Source of the DNA: Burkholderia paludis
GTDB taxonomy: Bacteria > Pseudomonadota > Gammaproteobacteria > Burkholderiales > Burkholderiaceae
DNA length: 32,806 nucleotides
Direction: 5' to 3'
Assembly (NCBI RefSeq): GCF_000732615.1
Contig: NZ_JPGL01000085.1
Coordinates: forward strand, 1 to 32,806
Shown: positions 1 to 7,597 of the stretch, piece by piece
Layout: each line of letters opens with the position of its first letter
How positions within the stretch are numbered: the first letter of the stretch is position 1
Program-made: the position numbers and the translations under genes
The notes under the pieces: model-generated
Told to the model about the DNA's origin: nothing
The model's input: the letters and a program-made list of their open reading frames with translations, nothing else
Databases searched by the model: none

Positions 1-1302
1 CTGATCGAGATCGCGCTGAAGAACAACCGCGACCTGCGCGTGTCGGTGCTGAACATCGAGGCGGCGCGCGCGCAGTATCAGATCACCCGCGCGGGCCTGT
101 TCCCGACGCTGGGCGGCGTCGGCAGCGAAAGCCTCCAGCGCTATCCGGCCGGGATCGCGTCGGCGGGCGCGCCCGCGACGTTGTCGCGGGTCTACAACGT
201 GGGCCTGTCCGCGTCGTGGGAGCTCGACCTGTTCGGCCGCGTGCAGAGCCTGAAGGACCAGGCGCTCGCGCAGTACCTGTCGACCGCGTACGCACGGCAG
301 GCGAGCGAGATCTCGCTGGTGTCGCAAGTCGCCGATCAGTACCTGACGCTCCTGTCGACCGACGACCTGCTGAAGGTCACGGAAAACACGCTGAAGACCG
401 CGCAGGCGTCGTACAACCTGACGAAGCTGCAGTTCGACAACGGCACGGGCTCCGAACTCGACCTGCGCCAGGCGCAGACGGTGGTCGAGACGGCGCTCGC
501 GAACCAGCAGTCGCAGGCGCGTTCGCGTGCGCAGGCGCTGAACGCGCTGGTGCTGTTGATCGGCGAGCCGCTGCCGGACGATCTGCCGGCGGGCATGCCG
601 CTCGACGCGCAGAACCTGCTGACGGACGTGCCGGCCGGGTTGCCGTCGGACCTGCTGACGCGTCGTCCGGACGTGATGCAGGCCGAGCAGACGCTGCTGG
701 CCGCGAACGCGAACATCGGCGCGGCACGCGCGGCGTTCTTCCCGAAGATCTCGCTGACGGCGGCGTTCGGCACGTCGAGCACGACGCTGGGCGGCCTGTT
801 CAAGGCCGGCACGGCGGCGTGGTCGTTCGCGCCGAACATCGCGCTGCCGATCTTCGAGGGCGGCTCGAACATCGCGAACCTCGATCTTGCACACGTGCAG
901 AAGCGCATCGAGATCGCGAACTACGAGAAGGCGATCCAGTCGGCGTTCCGTGAGGTGTCGGACGGCCTGGCCGCGCGCGGCACGTACGACCAGCAGATCG
1001 CGGCGCTGGAGCGCAACGAGCACGCGCAGCAGCGCCGCTTCGACCTGTCGGATCTTCGTTACCGGAATGGCGTGGACAGCTACCTGTCGGTGCTGACCGC
1101 GCAGACGGATCTGTACTCGGCGCAGCAGTCGCTGATCAGCGCGCGTCTGGCTCGCTGGACCAATCTGGTCGATCTGTATCGCGCGCTGGGCGGCGGGTGG
1201 ATCGCACGCGCCGGCGAGGCGCCGCGCGCGCCGGATGCGCCGGTCGACTACGACAAGGCGGCCGCTCCGGCCGCTGCGTCGGCAGCAGCGGCGAACGGCT
1301 GA
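1..1302 (+). CDS. RND efflux outer-membrane lipoprotein, NodT/OprM family (5' truncated)
   Basis: Outer-membrane channel of a tripartite RND multidrug efflux pump, a TolC-fold trimer that would work with a periplasmic adaptor and inner-membrane transporter encoded upstream of the window. The frame is open from base 1, with codons reading LIEIALKNNRDLRV, so the first ATG at 40 is internal and the signal peptide and lipobox lie outside. What remains is two tandem OEP repeats: alpha-helical stretches rich in Ala/Gln (for example DLRQAQTVVETALANQQSQA), the family segment LLTRRPDVMQAEQTLLAANANIGAARAAFFPKI, and near the end YRNGVDSYLSVLTAQTDLYSAQQ. The C-terminus is an Ala-rich tail. A hairpin terminator follows about 50 bp after the stop, so this is the last gene of its operon. 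The family assignment is secure. The particular pump cannot be named without the upstream genes. Confidence 0.93.
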   Translation: MIEIALKNNRDLRVSVLNIEAARAQYQITRAGLFPTLGGVGSESLQRYPAGIASAGAPATLSRVYNVGLSASWELDLFGRVQSLKDQALAQYLSTAYARQASEISLVSQVADQYLTLLSTDDLLKVTENTLKTAQASYNLTKLQFDNGTGSELDLRQAQTVVETALANQQSQARSRAQALNALVLLIGEPLPDDLPAGMPLDAQNLLTDVPAGLPSDLLTRRPDVMQAEQTLLAANANIGAARAAFFPKISLTAAFGTSSTTLGGLFKAGTAAWSFAPNIALPIFEGGSNIANLDLAHVQKRIEIANYEKAIQSAFREVSDGLAARGTYDQQIAALERNEHAQQRRFDLSDLRYRNGVDSYLSVLTAQTDLYSAQQSLISARLARWTNLVDLYRALGGGWIARAGEAPRAPDAPVDYDKAAAPAAASAAAANG

Positions 1303-1353
1303 GCCTGACGCGGGGCAGGGGCGGGAAACCGCTTCTGTCTGTACGCGGAAATG

Positions 1354-1391
1354 AAAACGCCACGGACGACCGAGTCCGTGGCGTTTCTTTT
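1354..1391 (+). terminator. Rho-independent terminator after efflux gene
   Basis: A perfect inverted repeat has 13-base arms (AAACGCCACGGAC, then GTCCGTGGCGTTT) around a 6-base loop, followed by CTTTTT. The 5' arm is preceded by an A tract, so it may also stop the converging minus-strand dienelactone hydrolase transcript. Confidence 0.88.
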
Positions 1392-1447
1392 TGCGTCGTC
1401 ACCCATCGCGGGCCTGGTGGCCGGCGATGGATGACGGAGGTGTCACG

Positions 1448-2161
1448 TTACCGCTGCTTGTCCCACAGCGTGCGACCGAAGAACGTGAGCGTGCGATCCC
1501 ATGCGTTTTGCGACCACACCGGATCGAACTGCGTACCGGCGATGCGGCCGGGGCCGACGGCCGTTTCGTTCGCGAACGCGTGATGGGCGAGATAGCGATG
1601 GAACTCGACGTCGACCTTCGCATCGGTCAGCTTTTTCTCCAGCGCATCGACCTGGTCGATCGCAAAGAAGACGTCCTGCGTGGCCCAGTGGCCCATCAGC
1701 GGCACCTTGAGCTTTGCCGGATCGAGGTAGTCGAGCGGCGGCATGCCGTACCACGTGACGCCCGCGTCCGCATCGGCGAACTGCAGCGACAGCAGCGTGA
1801 GGGCGCCGCCCATGCAGTAACCCGTCACCGCGACTCGCGATGCCAGCGTCTTCAGATACGTCACCGCGCCCGGGATGTCCTGCGAGGCCGCGTCGCCGAA
1901 ATCGAGTCCGGTCATCAGATGGTGCGCTTCTTCCTCCTCGACCGTCGATTTGCCGCGATACAGGTCGGGCACGAGCGCGAAGTAGCCGCAGCGTGCGAGA
2001 CGATCCGCGACGCCGCGGATCTGGTCGTTCAGCCCCCACCATTCCTGGATGACGACGACCGCGGGCGCGCCTTCGGTCCGGGCCGGCCTGGCGAGGTAGC
2101 CCTGGAGTTCCTGGCCGTCCGGGCGGCTGAACGTGATCATGGAACCGGATGTTTGAGACAT
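1448..2161 (-). CDS. Dienelactone hydrolase family protein
   Basis: An alpha/beta hydrolase of 237 residues, the usual length for the family. Members hydrolyse dienelactone (carboxymethylenebutenolide) in chlorocatechol breakdown, but many chromosomal copies act on unknown esters or lactones. The triad is visible: nucleophile Cys116 in GYCMGG, Asp163 in WATQDVFF and His194 in AHHAF. Glu40 in QEWWGLN matches the glutamate that holds the cysteine in DLH enzymes. The chosen start, MSQTSGS, has an AAGGAG ribosome binding site about 8 bases upstream. The open frame extends further upstream, to 2284, but without a comparable site. No signal peptide is visible, so it is probably cytoplasmic. It converges on the efflux gene and shares its terminator region. 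The cat genes lie about 16 kb away, so a joint role cannot be claimed. Confidence 0.88.
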   Translation of the reverse strand: MSQTSGSMITFSRPDGQELQGYLARPARTEGAPAVVVIQEWWGLNDQIRGVADRLARCGYFALVPDLYRGKSTVEEEEAHHLMTGLDFGDAASQDIPGAVTYLKTLASRVAVTGYCMGGALTLLSLQFADADAGVTWYGMPPLDYLDPAKLKVPLMGHWATQDVFFAIDQVDALEKKLTDAKVDVEFHRYLAHHAFANETAVGPGRIAGTQFDPVWSQNAWDRTLTFFGRTLWDKQR

Positions 2162-2482
2162 GAAACCGCTCCTTTTCGAAAAATGCGCTGAGTGCGGCAT
2201 CGGGCCGACCGGCGGGTGCGACGACGATCGGGCATGCCGGGCGTCGTGGTGCCGCTCGCGTTCGTTTCGGCCGGCGCCGACCACGCGGCCATTCTATGCG
2301 CAAACCCCGGCTGCCTGCGCGAACGGCGTGCCGCCGGCACGCGATCGGCAGGATCGTGTCGATCGAGGCGGCATCGGTTCCCGGCGAGCGGACCGCCAAC
2401 GATCAAACACCCCGCCCCGATGAACGGGAGCGGGGTGTTTCGGGGGTGCCGCGCGCCGAGGAATACGCGGCGCGTGACCGGC
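2162..2482. other. Intergenic region between DLH gene and DUF4148 gene
   Basis: This 321-base gap should hold the minus-strand promoter for the dienelactone hydrolase gene and the 3' end of the DUF4148 transcript. It contains the hairpin at 2404-2440. Overlapping frames run through it in several directions, but none has a convincing ribosome binding site or a recognisable product. Confidence 0.6.
2404..2440 (-). terminator. Hairpin terminator downstream of DUF4148 gene
   Basis: Arms AAACACCCCGC and GCGGGGTGTTT are perfect complements around a loop of about 14 bases. On the minus strand the stem is followed by a short T run only (GTTTGATC), so termination may be moderate. It lies about 45 bases past the DUF4148 stop. 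Confidence 0.7.
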
Positions 2483-2794
2483 TTACTGGCCGAAATACAC
2501 GGAGTCGCGGCCTTCCTGCCTGACCGCGATCGCGCGGCCGGCGCGCACGCCGGCGGCGGCTTGCGCACCGTAGCCGGCTTCATCGGCGTTCGTCACGCGG
2601 GCCTGTGCGGTCTGCAGCGCGCGCGGGTAATACTGATCGGAGACTTCGGGCTTGTAGCCGGCCTGTTCGAGCTGGACGAGTTCCGCGCGGACCTGGGCGC
2701 GCGTCAGCTGATCCGACGGGTTCGATTGCGCGAAGGCGCCATACGAGGCGGACAGGGCGGTTGCGGCGACGACGGCGTAGATGAACGACTTCAT
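2483..2794 (-). CDS. DUF4148 domain-containing exported protein
   Basis: A small exported protein of 103 residues, of a type abundant in Burkholderia and relatives. The function of the family is unknown. A Sec signal peptide (MKSFIYAVVAATALSASYGAFAQ, cleaved after AFA) is followed by the DUF4148 core: S-D-Q-L-T-R-A-Q-V-R-A-E-L-V-Q-L-E-Q-A-G-Y-K-P, and further on DQYYPRALQTAQARV. The start was set by the GGAGGT ribosome binding site directly upstream of MKSF, which excludes the longer frame beginning at 2830. It is a single-gene unit with its own terminator, probably periplasmic. Confidence 0.88.
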   Translation of the reverse strand: MKSFIYAVVAATALSASYGAFAQSNPSDQLTRAQVRAELVQLEQAGYKPEVSDQYYPRALQTAQARVTNADEAGYGAQAAAGVRAGRAIAVRQEGRDSVYFGQ

Positions 2795-3126
2795 GATGAC
2801 CTCCGGTTTCGTTGATTTCGCGCTTCGCATGTTGCGTTCAGCGGGTTGATTGCATCGTAGCGATCACGTTACCGGTCGGAAATACGCGTTCCAGCGAATA
2901 ATTATTGCAACTGGGTAAACGATCGCGCATCGGAGTGTGTTTTGTCTGATGGTTCGGCATCGATCGGTTGGCGGGCTGCCCTGCCGGCTTGTGCTTGACG
3001 GGAATGCCGGCCCGGTCTGTGAGAACGGAATAGCGGCGATCGGCTGGCGACGTCGTGTCGACATGATGAATCGGATTCCGAAGCATTTTGGCGGTGCCGT
3101 TGTCGTACCGTGCGGGCACGGTCGAG
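2795..3126. other. Intergenic region upstream of DUF4148 gene
   Basis: This 332-base gap receives the 3' end of the glxA-type gene and supplies the promoter for the DUF4148 gene. The segment around 2890-2920 is notably A/T-rich for this genome and includes TTGCAA on the minus strand, a plausible -35 region, but a convincing -10 at the right spacing was not found. Overlapping frames here are not supported as genes. Confidence 0.5.
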
Positions 3127-4092
3127 TCACTCGGCCGGAAGCGCCTGCTGCTTCCTGTATTCGGCCGGCGTGACGCCGACGTGTCGCGTGAACGACCGCC
3201 TGAGCGTATCGACATTCGCGAAGCCGCATTGCGCGGCCACCTGCTTCGGCGAGTGACGGCCGCTCTCGAGCAGGTGTCGGGCCGCCGAAATGCGGGTTGC
3301 CTCGACCCATGCGGCCGGCGTCGTACCGACTTCCGCGCGGAACAGACGTGCGAAGTGGCGCGGGCTCATGCCCGCATGCTTTGCCATCGTTGCGACGGAA
3401 TGGTCGAGTTCAGGGTTCGCCGCGATCCAGCGCTGCACCTCCTGCAGCACCGAACGTCCTGCGGGGCGCGCTTCGCCCTTGCGGCTGAACTGGAGTTGCC
3501 CGCCCGGGCGCTTGAAGTACATGACCAGTTGCGCCGCGACGCGCCGTGCGATCTCGCGGCCCAGATCCTCGTCGACCAGCGCGAGCGCGAGATCGAGCCC
3601 GGCCGTGACGCCGGCGCCGGTGCGCAGTTTGCCGTCGCGCACGTACAGCGCGTCCGCGTCGACGGCGAGCGACGGATAGGCTTCGGCAAGTGCGTCCGCG
3701 GCGGCCCAGTGCGTGGTCAGGCGACGCCCTTTCAGCAGGCCGGTGGCCGCGAGGATGAACGCGCCGGTACAGATCGAGCCGTAACGCCTGCTTTGCACCG
3801 CCGCCGATCGCAACCAGGCGAGGACGTCGGTGCGCAGGGCGATCCGGCCGGCGCTCGGCGCGCCGGCGACCAGCAGCGTGTCGATACGCTCGGGAATGTC
3901 GGGAACGATCCAGTCGGGCAGCAACCGGGTCCCGGACGAACTGCGGATCGGACCGGGCTCGCTCGCGATGACCCGCAACGTATAGAACGGCTTCCCGCAC
4001 TCGGCGTTCGCTTGGGCGAAGACATCGAGCGGGGCGGAGACATCGAGTAGTTGGACGCCCGGAACGGCGAAAATTCCCACGACCTTCGGCAT
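3127..4092 (-). CDS. GlxA-type transcriptional regulator (DJ-1/PfpI + AraC HTH)
   Basis: A 321-residue regulator with two domains. Residues 1 to about 175 form a class-I-amidotransferase-like DJ-1/PfpI domain, starting KVVGIFAVPGVQLLDVSAPLDVF and containing the family segment GSICTGAFILAATGLLKGRRLTTHW with its elbow cysteine. Residues about 215-315 form an AraC-type double helix-turn-helix (VATMAKHAGMSPRHFARLFRAEVGTTPAAWVEATR, then AAQCGFANVDTLRRSFTRHVGVTPAEYR). Members of this family control catabolism of amines, betaines and amino acids, and the DJ-1 domain is thought to sense ligand without catalysis. It is divergent from the HD-domain gene at 4306 across a 213-base gap, so that gene is the most likely target. 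The target is inferred from position only. Confidence 0.92.
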   Translation of the reverse strand: MPKVVGIFAVPGVQLLDVSAPLDVFAQANAECGKPFYTLRVIASEPGPIRSSSGTRLLPDWIVPDIPERIDTLLVAGAPSAGRIALRTDVLAWLRSAAVQSRRYGSICTGAFILAATGLLKGRRLTTHWAAADALAEAYPSLAVDADALYVRDGKLRTGAGVTAGLDLALALVDEDLGREIARRVAAQLVMYFKRPGGQLQFSRKGEARPAGRSVLQEVQRWIAANPELDHSVATMAKHAGMSPRHFARLFRAEVGTTPAAWVEATRISAARHLLESGRHSPKQVAAQCGFANVDTLRRSFTRHVGVTPAEYRKQQALPAE

Positions 4093-4305
4093 GATCGGTT
4101 GCGTGCTGTGTCGAACGTGACGCGTAGCAGTATAGAGGCGCCGGCAGTGCGTGGGGCGCGTGGCGGAGCCTGTTCCCGGCGTTCATCCGGCCGCGCGGAC
4201 GCCGTGTCCGTCCGTCACGCAAAATGGCAGGATTCGACGCAACAAGTCCATTAAAGACAGCCCCCGGACGCCGGAAAATCGGGGTGTTTCCAATGGAGGT
4301 CGATC

Positions 4306-4947
4306 ATGACAGAGGACGTTGCAGGCATCACCATTCCCGATAGCCAACTGACGCGCGAGATCACCGAACTCGTTCGCGATACCGCGTCACCGTTGCTGTT
4401 CCATCATTCCAGCCGGGTCTTCTATTTCGCGGCGCTCGCGGGCCGGCGGCGCGGGCTCGAGTACGATCCCGAGTTGCTTTACTGCGGCTGCATGTTTCAC
4501 GACATGGGGCTCACGCACCGGCACAGCAGCGCGTGCGAGCGCTTCGAAGTGGACGGCGCGAATGCCGCCCGCGATTTCCTGAAGGGCAAGGGCATCTCGC
4601 AGCAGGACATCGACGTCGTGTGGACGTCGATCGCGCTGCATACCACGCCCGGCATCCCGCAGCACATGCATCCGGTGATCGCGCTCGTCACCGCGGGCGT
4701 CGAGATGGATGTGCTGGGCCTGACGTATCCGGAATACAGCGACGTCGAACGCGAGGCCATCGTCCGCGCGCATCCGCGTACGCCGCGCTTCAAGGAAGAC
4801 ATCATTCAGGCGTTCTACGATGGGATCAGGCACAAGCCGGACACGACGTTCGGCAACGTGAAGGCTGACGTGCTCGCGGACAAGGATCCGAATTTCCGCG
4901 CCGGCAATTTCTGCAGCGTGATCCGCTCGTCCGCGTGGGCCAGCTGA
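4306..4947 (+). CDS. HD-domain metal-dependent hydrolase, cyanamide-hydratase-like
   Basis: A cytoplasmic HD-superfamily protein of 213 residues. The metal-binding HD signature is in CMFHDMGLT, preceded by the helix PLLFHHSSRVFYFAALAGRR that carries the first histidine. Later histidines (IALHTTPGIPQHMHPVIALVTAG) fit the remaining ligands. The overall pattern (H..FHDMGLT, then a short insertion with the FEVDGANAARDFL helix) resembles the cyanamide hydratase/Ddi2 type more than (p)ppGpp or cyclic-di-GMP hydrolases. That resemblance is from memory and the substrate is unknown. GGAGG sits 8 bases before the ATG. The GlxA-type regulator is transcribed divergently, suggesting induction by a small nitrogenous substrate. 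AATGG (4223-4227) and CCATT (4248-4252) form an inverted repeat in the shared promoter gap that could be its operator. Confidence 0.85.
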   Translation: MTEDVAGITIPDSQLTREITELVRDTASPLLFHHSSRVFYFAALAGRRRGLEYDPELLYCGCMFHDMGLTHRHSSACERFEVDGANAARDFLKGKGISQQDIDVVWTSIALHTTPGIPQHMHPVIALVTAGVEMDVLGLTYPEYSDVEREAIVRAHPRTPRFKEDIIQAFYDGIRHKPDTTFGNVKADVLADKDPNFRAGNFCSVIRSSAWAS

Positions 4948-5257
4948 TACCGGGTGCTCGTGAGTCGGGAAGAGAAATGCACGATATCGGGACGGCGTCC
5001 GGCTTGAGGGGCGGCGGTTCGCCGGGCGCGATGGACGGTCATGCCCGACGATCGTCTTTCCTGGCCGTAGCCTAGTCGGCCTCTCCGCCTCGTTCGGGTG
5101 AAGGGCGTGGTGGACGGGCACGAGCGGGAATGGGTGCGGTAAAAAGTTGTTACGTGACAATCGGAAGATATAGCTCGGGACTTTATATACTGAATAACTG
5201 TATCCCCTCACCGAGGCGAATCTTCGATTCGCGGCCAACTTTGCAACTAGCCTGGCG

Positions 5258-5276
5258 AGCGTGCCAAAGGCACGCT
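5258..5276. repeat. Perfect inverted repeat, 8-bp arms
   Basis: AGCGTGCC and GGCACGCT flank AAA. It lies about 35 bases upstream of the toxin-antitoxin -10 box. It may be a regulator site or the remains of an upstream terminator. No T run follows. Confidence 0.55.
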
Positions 5277-5299
5277 TCCGGCCTTTCCCGCACATTTTC

Positions 5300-5332
5300 G
5301 GCAAAACGCCTATAATGATTGGGCAAATTGCC
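5300..5332 (+). promoter_or_regulatory. Candidate autoregulated promoter of the Xre/RES operon
   Basis: A consensus -10 box TATAAT lies at 5311-5316. Two related 11-mers flank it: GGCAAAACGCC (5300-5310) and GGCAAATTGCC (5322-5332). They match at 9 of 11 positions and their starts are 22 bases apart, about two helical turns. The second is a perfect inverted repeat (GGCAA-A-TTGCC). No good -35 is visible 16-18 bases upstream. Site placement across the -10 and start region fits repression by the antitoxin, as is usual for toxin-antitoxin operons. That is an inference. Confidence 0.55.
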
Positions 5333-5342
5333 GGGAGAGGTC

Positions 5343-5798
5343 ATGAGCACCATCGCTTTCCATCCGTCAGGCGTCGCGCATCCGCGTCAGGCCGAATTCA
5401 CGATTCTCGAACAGCTGCTGGCGATCCGCGTCCGATCGGGGGCCGATCTTGCCGAGCTGGCGAGTGCGCGCGTCGACGTCTCGGTGATCGACCGGCTGTC
5501 GGAGCGCGGGTTGAAATCGGACGAGCTGGCCTTCATCATTCCGCGCCGCACGCTGAGCCACCGCCGCCAGGCGCACGAACGCCTGTCGCCGGAGGAATCC
5601 GACAAGGCGATCCGCCTCGCGCGCATCGTCGCGCAGGCTACAGCCACGTTCGGCGATCAGGACAAGGCAATGGCGTGGCTGCGCAACGGGCTCCAGCGCT
5701 TCGGCGGCCGCACGTCTCTCGACATGGCGAGCACCGAGCACGGCGCGCGACTCGTCGAGGAAGTCCTCACGCAGATCGACGAGGGGTACTTCGCTTGA
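5343..5798 (+). CDS. Xre/MbcA/ParS-type antitoxin (DUF2384)
   Basis: The antitoxin of a RES-Xre toxin-antitoxin pair, 151 residues. The N-terminal half (about residues 15-90) is an Xre-like helical DNA-binding region ending in SERGLKSDELAFIIPRRTLSHRRQ. The C-terminal half is the MbcA/ParS toxin-binding domain, with its typical helix SPEESDKAIRLARIVAQATATFGDQDKAMAWLRNGLQRFGGRTSLDMASTEHGARLVEEVLTQIDEG. The start ATG at 5343 has GGGAGAGG upstream. The frame begins earlier (5319) without such a site. The stop codon overlaps the toxin start as TTGA (5795-5798), so the two are translationally coupled. It probably binds its own promoter at the repeats in 5300-5332. Confidence 0.92.
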   Translation: MSTIAFHPSGVAHPRQAEFTILEQLLAIRVRSGADLAELASARVDVSVIDRLSERGLKSDELAFIIPRRTLSHRRQAHERLSPEESDKAIRLARIVAQATATFGDQDKAMAWLRNGLQRFGGRTSLDMASTEHGARLVEEVLTQIDEGYFA

Positions 5799-6274
5799 CG
5801 ACGCTGTGGCGAATCAGCAATTACGCCGACCTGAAAGGCATCGGCGGGTTGCGCGCCGGCGGGCGCTGGCATTACGCCGGGCAGCCCGTCGTGTATCTCG
5901 CCGAGCATCCGGCGCTCGCGTTGCTCGAGACGCTCGTCCATTTCGAAATCGCCACGGTCGCGCAATTGCCGAGCGGGTATCAGCTGCTTCGCATCGAGGC
6001 GTCCGAATCGGTGGATATCGCCGAAATCGCGGAGGGCGACGCGCCCGACGACTGGCGAACCCAGGTCGACTGGACCCGCAGCGCCGGCACCGAGTGGCTG
6101 CATAAGCAGCCGAGCGCGCTGCTGCGCGTCCCGAGCGTCGTCGTGCCCCACGCGCACAACTTCCTGCTGAATCCGCTGCATCCGGCTGCGTCCGAGGTGC
6201 GTATCGCGGAAGTCATGCAGTCGCCGTACGACACCCGGATTCTGCGGCTGATCCGGTCGACGCCGGGCGAATAG
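5795..6274 (+). CDS. RES-domain toxin (NAD+-depleting)
   Basis: The toxin partner, 159 residues, starting at TTG within the TTGA overlap with the antitoxin stop. RES toxins degrade NAD+ and arrest growth (known for characterised members). The conserved Arg-Glu-Ser set that names the domain is visible: Arg in GIGGLRAGGRWHYAGQPVVYLAEHPALALLETLVH, Glu in LLETLVH, and Ser in LRVPSVVVP, just before the hallmark NFLLNPLHPAA. Reading the same frame from an ATG at 5261 gives a 337-residue product, but it would overlap the whole antitoxin gene in another frame and its N-terminal part is not RES-like, so the TTG start is preferred. All key residues are intact, so the toxin is probably functional. Confidence 0.92.
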   Translation: MTTLWRISNYADLKGIGGLRAGGRWHYAGQPVVYLAEHPALALLETLVHFEIATVAQLPSGYQLLRIEASESVDIAEIAEGDAPDDWRTQVDWTRSAGTEWLHKQPSALLRVPSVVVPHAHNFLLNPLHPAASEVRIAEVMQSPYDTRILRLIRSTPGE

Positions 6275-6293
6275 CGAACGGGACAGCCTCGGG

Positions 6294-6310
6294 CCCGCAA
6301 CGGGTGCGGG
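6294..6310. terminator. Weak hairpin between convergent genes
   Basis: CCCGCA-N5-TGCGGG lies between the RES toxin stop and the stop of the converging recombinase-like gene, which are only 37 bases apart. It lacks a T run in both directions, so any terminator function is uncertain. Confidence 0.3.
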
Positions 6311-6311
6311 A

Positions 6312-7250
6312 TCAGCGTTCATGCGCGGCGCGATCGGCCGCCGCGTCGGGCGGCAGCGTCTGCCGGAGGCGCGTGACGGTTCGCGCGCTGACGAGGCCGA
6401 GCATCGCGCTGACATCGGCATGCGCATGACCGGCGAGCAACTGGCGGCGCGCATACGTGTTGCGCAGCACGCGCGGGCTCATGTCCGCCGCGTGGAAGCC
6501 GATCGCGGTCAGTGCGTCGCGCACCACGAGCACCAGGAACATGTCGTTCATCGCGCCACCGCTGCGCGGCGCGGGAAACAGCCGTGCCGCTGGCGCTGCT
6601 TCCGGCGTGCGCGCGTACCATGCGGCGAGCGGCGCCAGCGCGAATTCCGCGAGTGCGATCCGGCGCGCCGGCCGCGCGCGATCGCGCGGCACGGACAGCG
6701 CAGGCGGCTGCGCGTCGAGATCCGTCGCGTCATGCGTCGTCGCGCGAATCTCGGCCGACGTGATGCCGCTCGCCAGCAGCAGAGCGACGATGGCGCGATT
6801 GCGGCAGTCGGCCGGCGTGTCGCCCGGGCGAGGCTGTACGTGGCGCTGCAGCGCCGCGTCCGCGTCGGGTGGCAGGAAGCACGGCTCGGGCTCGCTGTCC
6901 GGCCATGCGAGATCGCGCGTGGTTCGGCCGGCCGGATGCATCGTGCGCACGCCGGCTTCGACCAGATGCCGGCCCAGCCGGTCGATCAGTTTCGCGTACC
7001 GCATGCGGGTCGATGTGCCGGGTGCGCACGTGCGGTCGAGCTCCGCCAGAAAGGCCGCAACGTGGTCGGGCCCGAACGTGGCCAGCGACACGCGGTGTGC
7101 GCTCAGATGACGCAGGAATCGTTCGAACATCGCGACGTGCTGCACGACCGATCGCGGCGCGAACGGCCGGCGGCCGGCGCCGGTCGCGGCCGTTTCCTGC
7201 CAGGTGCGGAAGGTGCCGAGCGGGTCGATAATCCAGCGATTCGTGTCCAT
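6312..7250 (-). CDS. Tyrosine-recombinase-like protein, catalytically degenerate
   Basis: A 312-residue protein with the layout of XerC/D-type integrases. An N-terminal SAM-like core-binding domain covers about residues 30-110 (SVVQHVAMFERFLRHLSAHRVSLATFGPDHVAAFLAELD), and a C-terminal catalytic-fold domain covers about 125-297. In the expected positions most active-site residues are missing. The first Arg (usual GLRxSE) is Thr164 in SGITSAEI. The HxLRH box is SPRVLRNTYARR (Arg260, Arg263, Asn264). The LGH box is LGL (Leu285). The nucleophile Tyr appears as Leu295 in TVTRLRQ. Only the second Arg survives. Start ATG at 7250: the same frame runs open up to 8912, but that part overlaps the permease gene antisense. 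It is unlikely to cut DNA and may be a DNA-binding relic or a repurposed recombinase. The alignment was made by eye. Confidence 0.8.
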   Translation of the reverse strand: MDTNRWIIDPLGTFRTWQETAATGAGRRPFAPRSVVQHVAMFERFLRHLSAHRVSLATFGPDHVAAFLAELDRTCAPGTSTRMRYAKLIDRLGRHLVEAGVRTMHPAGRTTRDLAWPDSEPEPCFLPPDADAALQRHVQPRPGDTPADCRNRAIVALLLASGITSAEIRATTHDATDLDAQPPALSVPRDRARPARRIALAEFALAPLAAWYARTPEAAPAARLFPAPRSGGAMNDMFLVLVVRDALTAIGFHAADMSPRVLRNTYARRQLLAGHAHADVSAMLGLVSARTVTRLRQTLPPDAAADRAAHER

Positions 7251-7597
7251 GCACGATTTATAGCCGGAACGCGGTGACGCCGGCAATCGTTCCGATGGCC
7301 GGCGGGCCGGCCGGCCCCGATGCAACGGGCACGTCGGTGCGCGGTACGCGTGCCGTCTGCGCGGCACGCTGCGCATCGTCGGGCAAACGCGCGAGAGCGG
7401 CAGCGCGACGAAGCAACGGGGCAATATCGTTTCATCGTTTCGGCATCCATATTTCGAACGATGCATCGTCGACCGATATCGACCCGACAAGCCCGGTGCG
7501 GAAGCCGAGTGTCGGATCGGTGGGTGCGACCGGGCTCGACGCGCGGAACGCGACATCGCCTGCGCGCGGTAGCGCACCCCGTTTCCTGCCGTCGCCG
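7251..7597. other. Intergenic region between recombinase-like and permease genes
   Basis: This 347-base gap on the minus-strand side carries the 3' end of the permease transcript and the promoter of the recombinase-like gene. It contains an inverted pair AGCCCGGT / ACCGGGCT around 7490-7540 without a T run, and a GC-rich block with repeated GGCCGGC near 7298-7318. No att-like direct repeat was found here, and no open frame is convincing. Confidence 0.5.

Larger units (their letters stand above)
4948..5342. other. A/T-rich intergenic region upstream of the toxin-antitoxin pair
   Basis: A 395-base gap without a supported gene. From about 5140 to 5210 it is far more A/T-rich than its surroundings, including a 14-base near-palindrome at 5147-5160 (TTGTTACGTGACAA, 6 of 7 pairs) and TTTATATACTGAATAACTG. 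Further on is a perfect 8-bp-arm inverted repeat at 5258-5276, then the antitoxin promoter. The base composition fits an accessory module or an old insertion boundary. Confidence 0.5.

Noticed and set aside
5180..5201. LexA-box-like sequence in the A/T-rich patch
   Set aside because: The repeats ACTG-AATA-ACTG are direct, not inverted, so they do not fit the CTGT-N8-ACAG pattern.
5261..5794. N-terminal extension of the RES toxin frame to 337 residues
   Set aside because: It overlaps the whole antitoxin gene in another frame. RES homology begins at the TTG in the TTGA overlap.
6312..7597. Integrative element suggested by the integrase-like gene
   Set aside because: No tRNA gene, direct-repeat attachment sites, or other mobile-element genes flank it, and the protein lacks catalytic residues.
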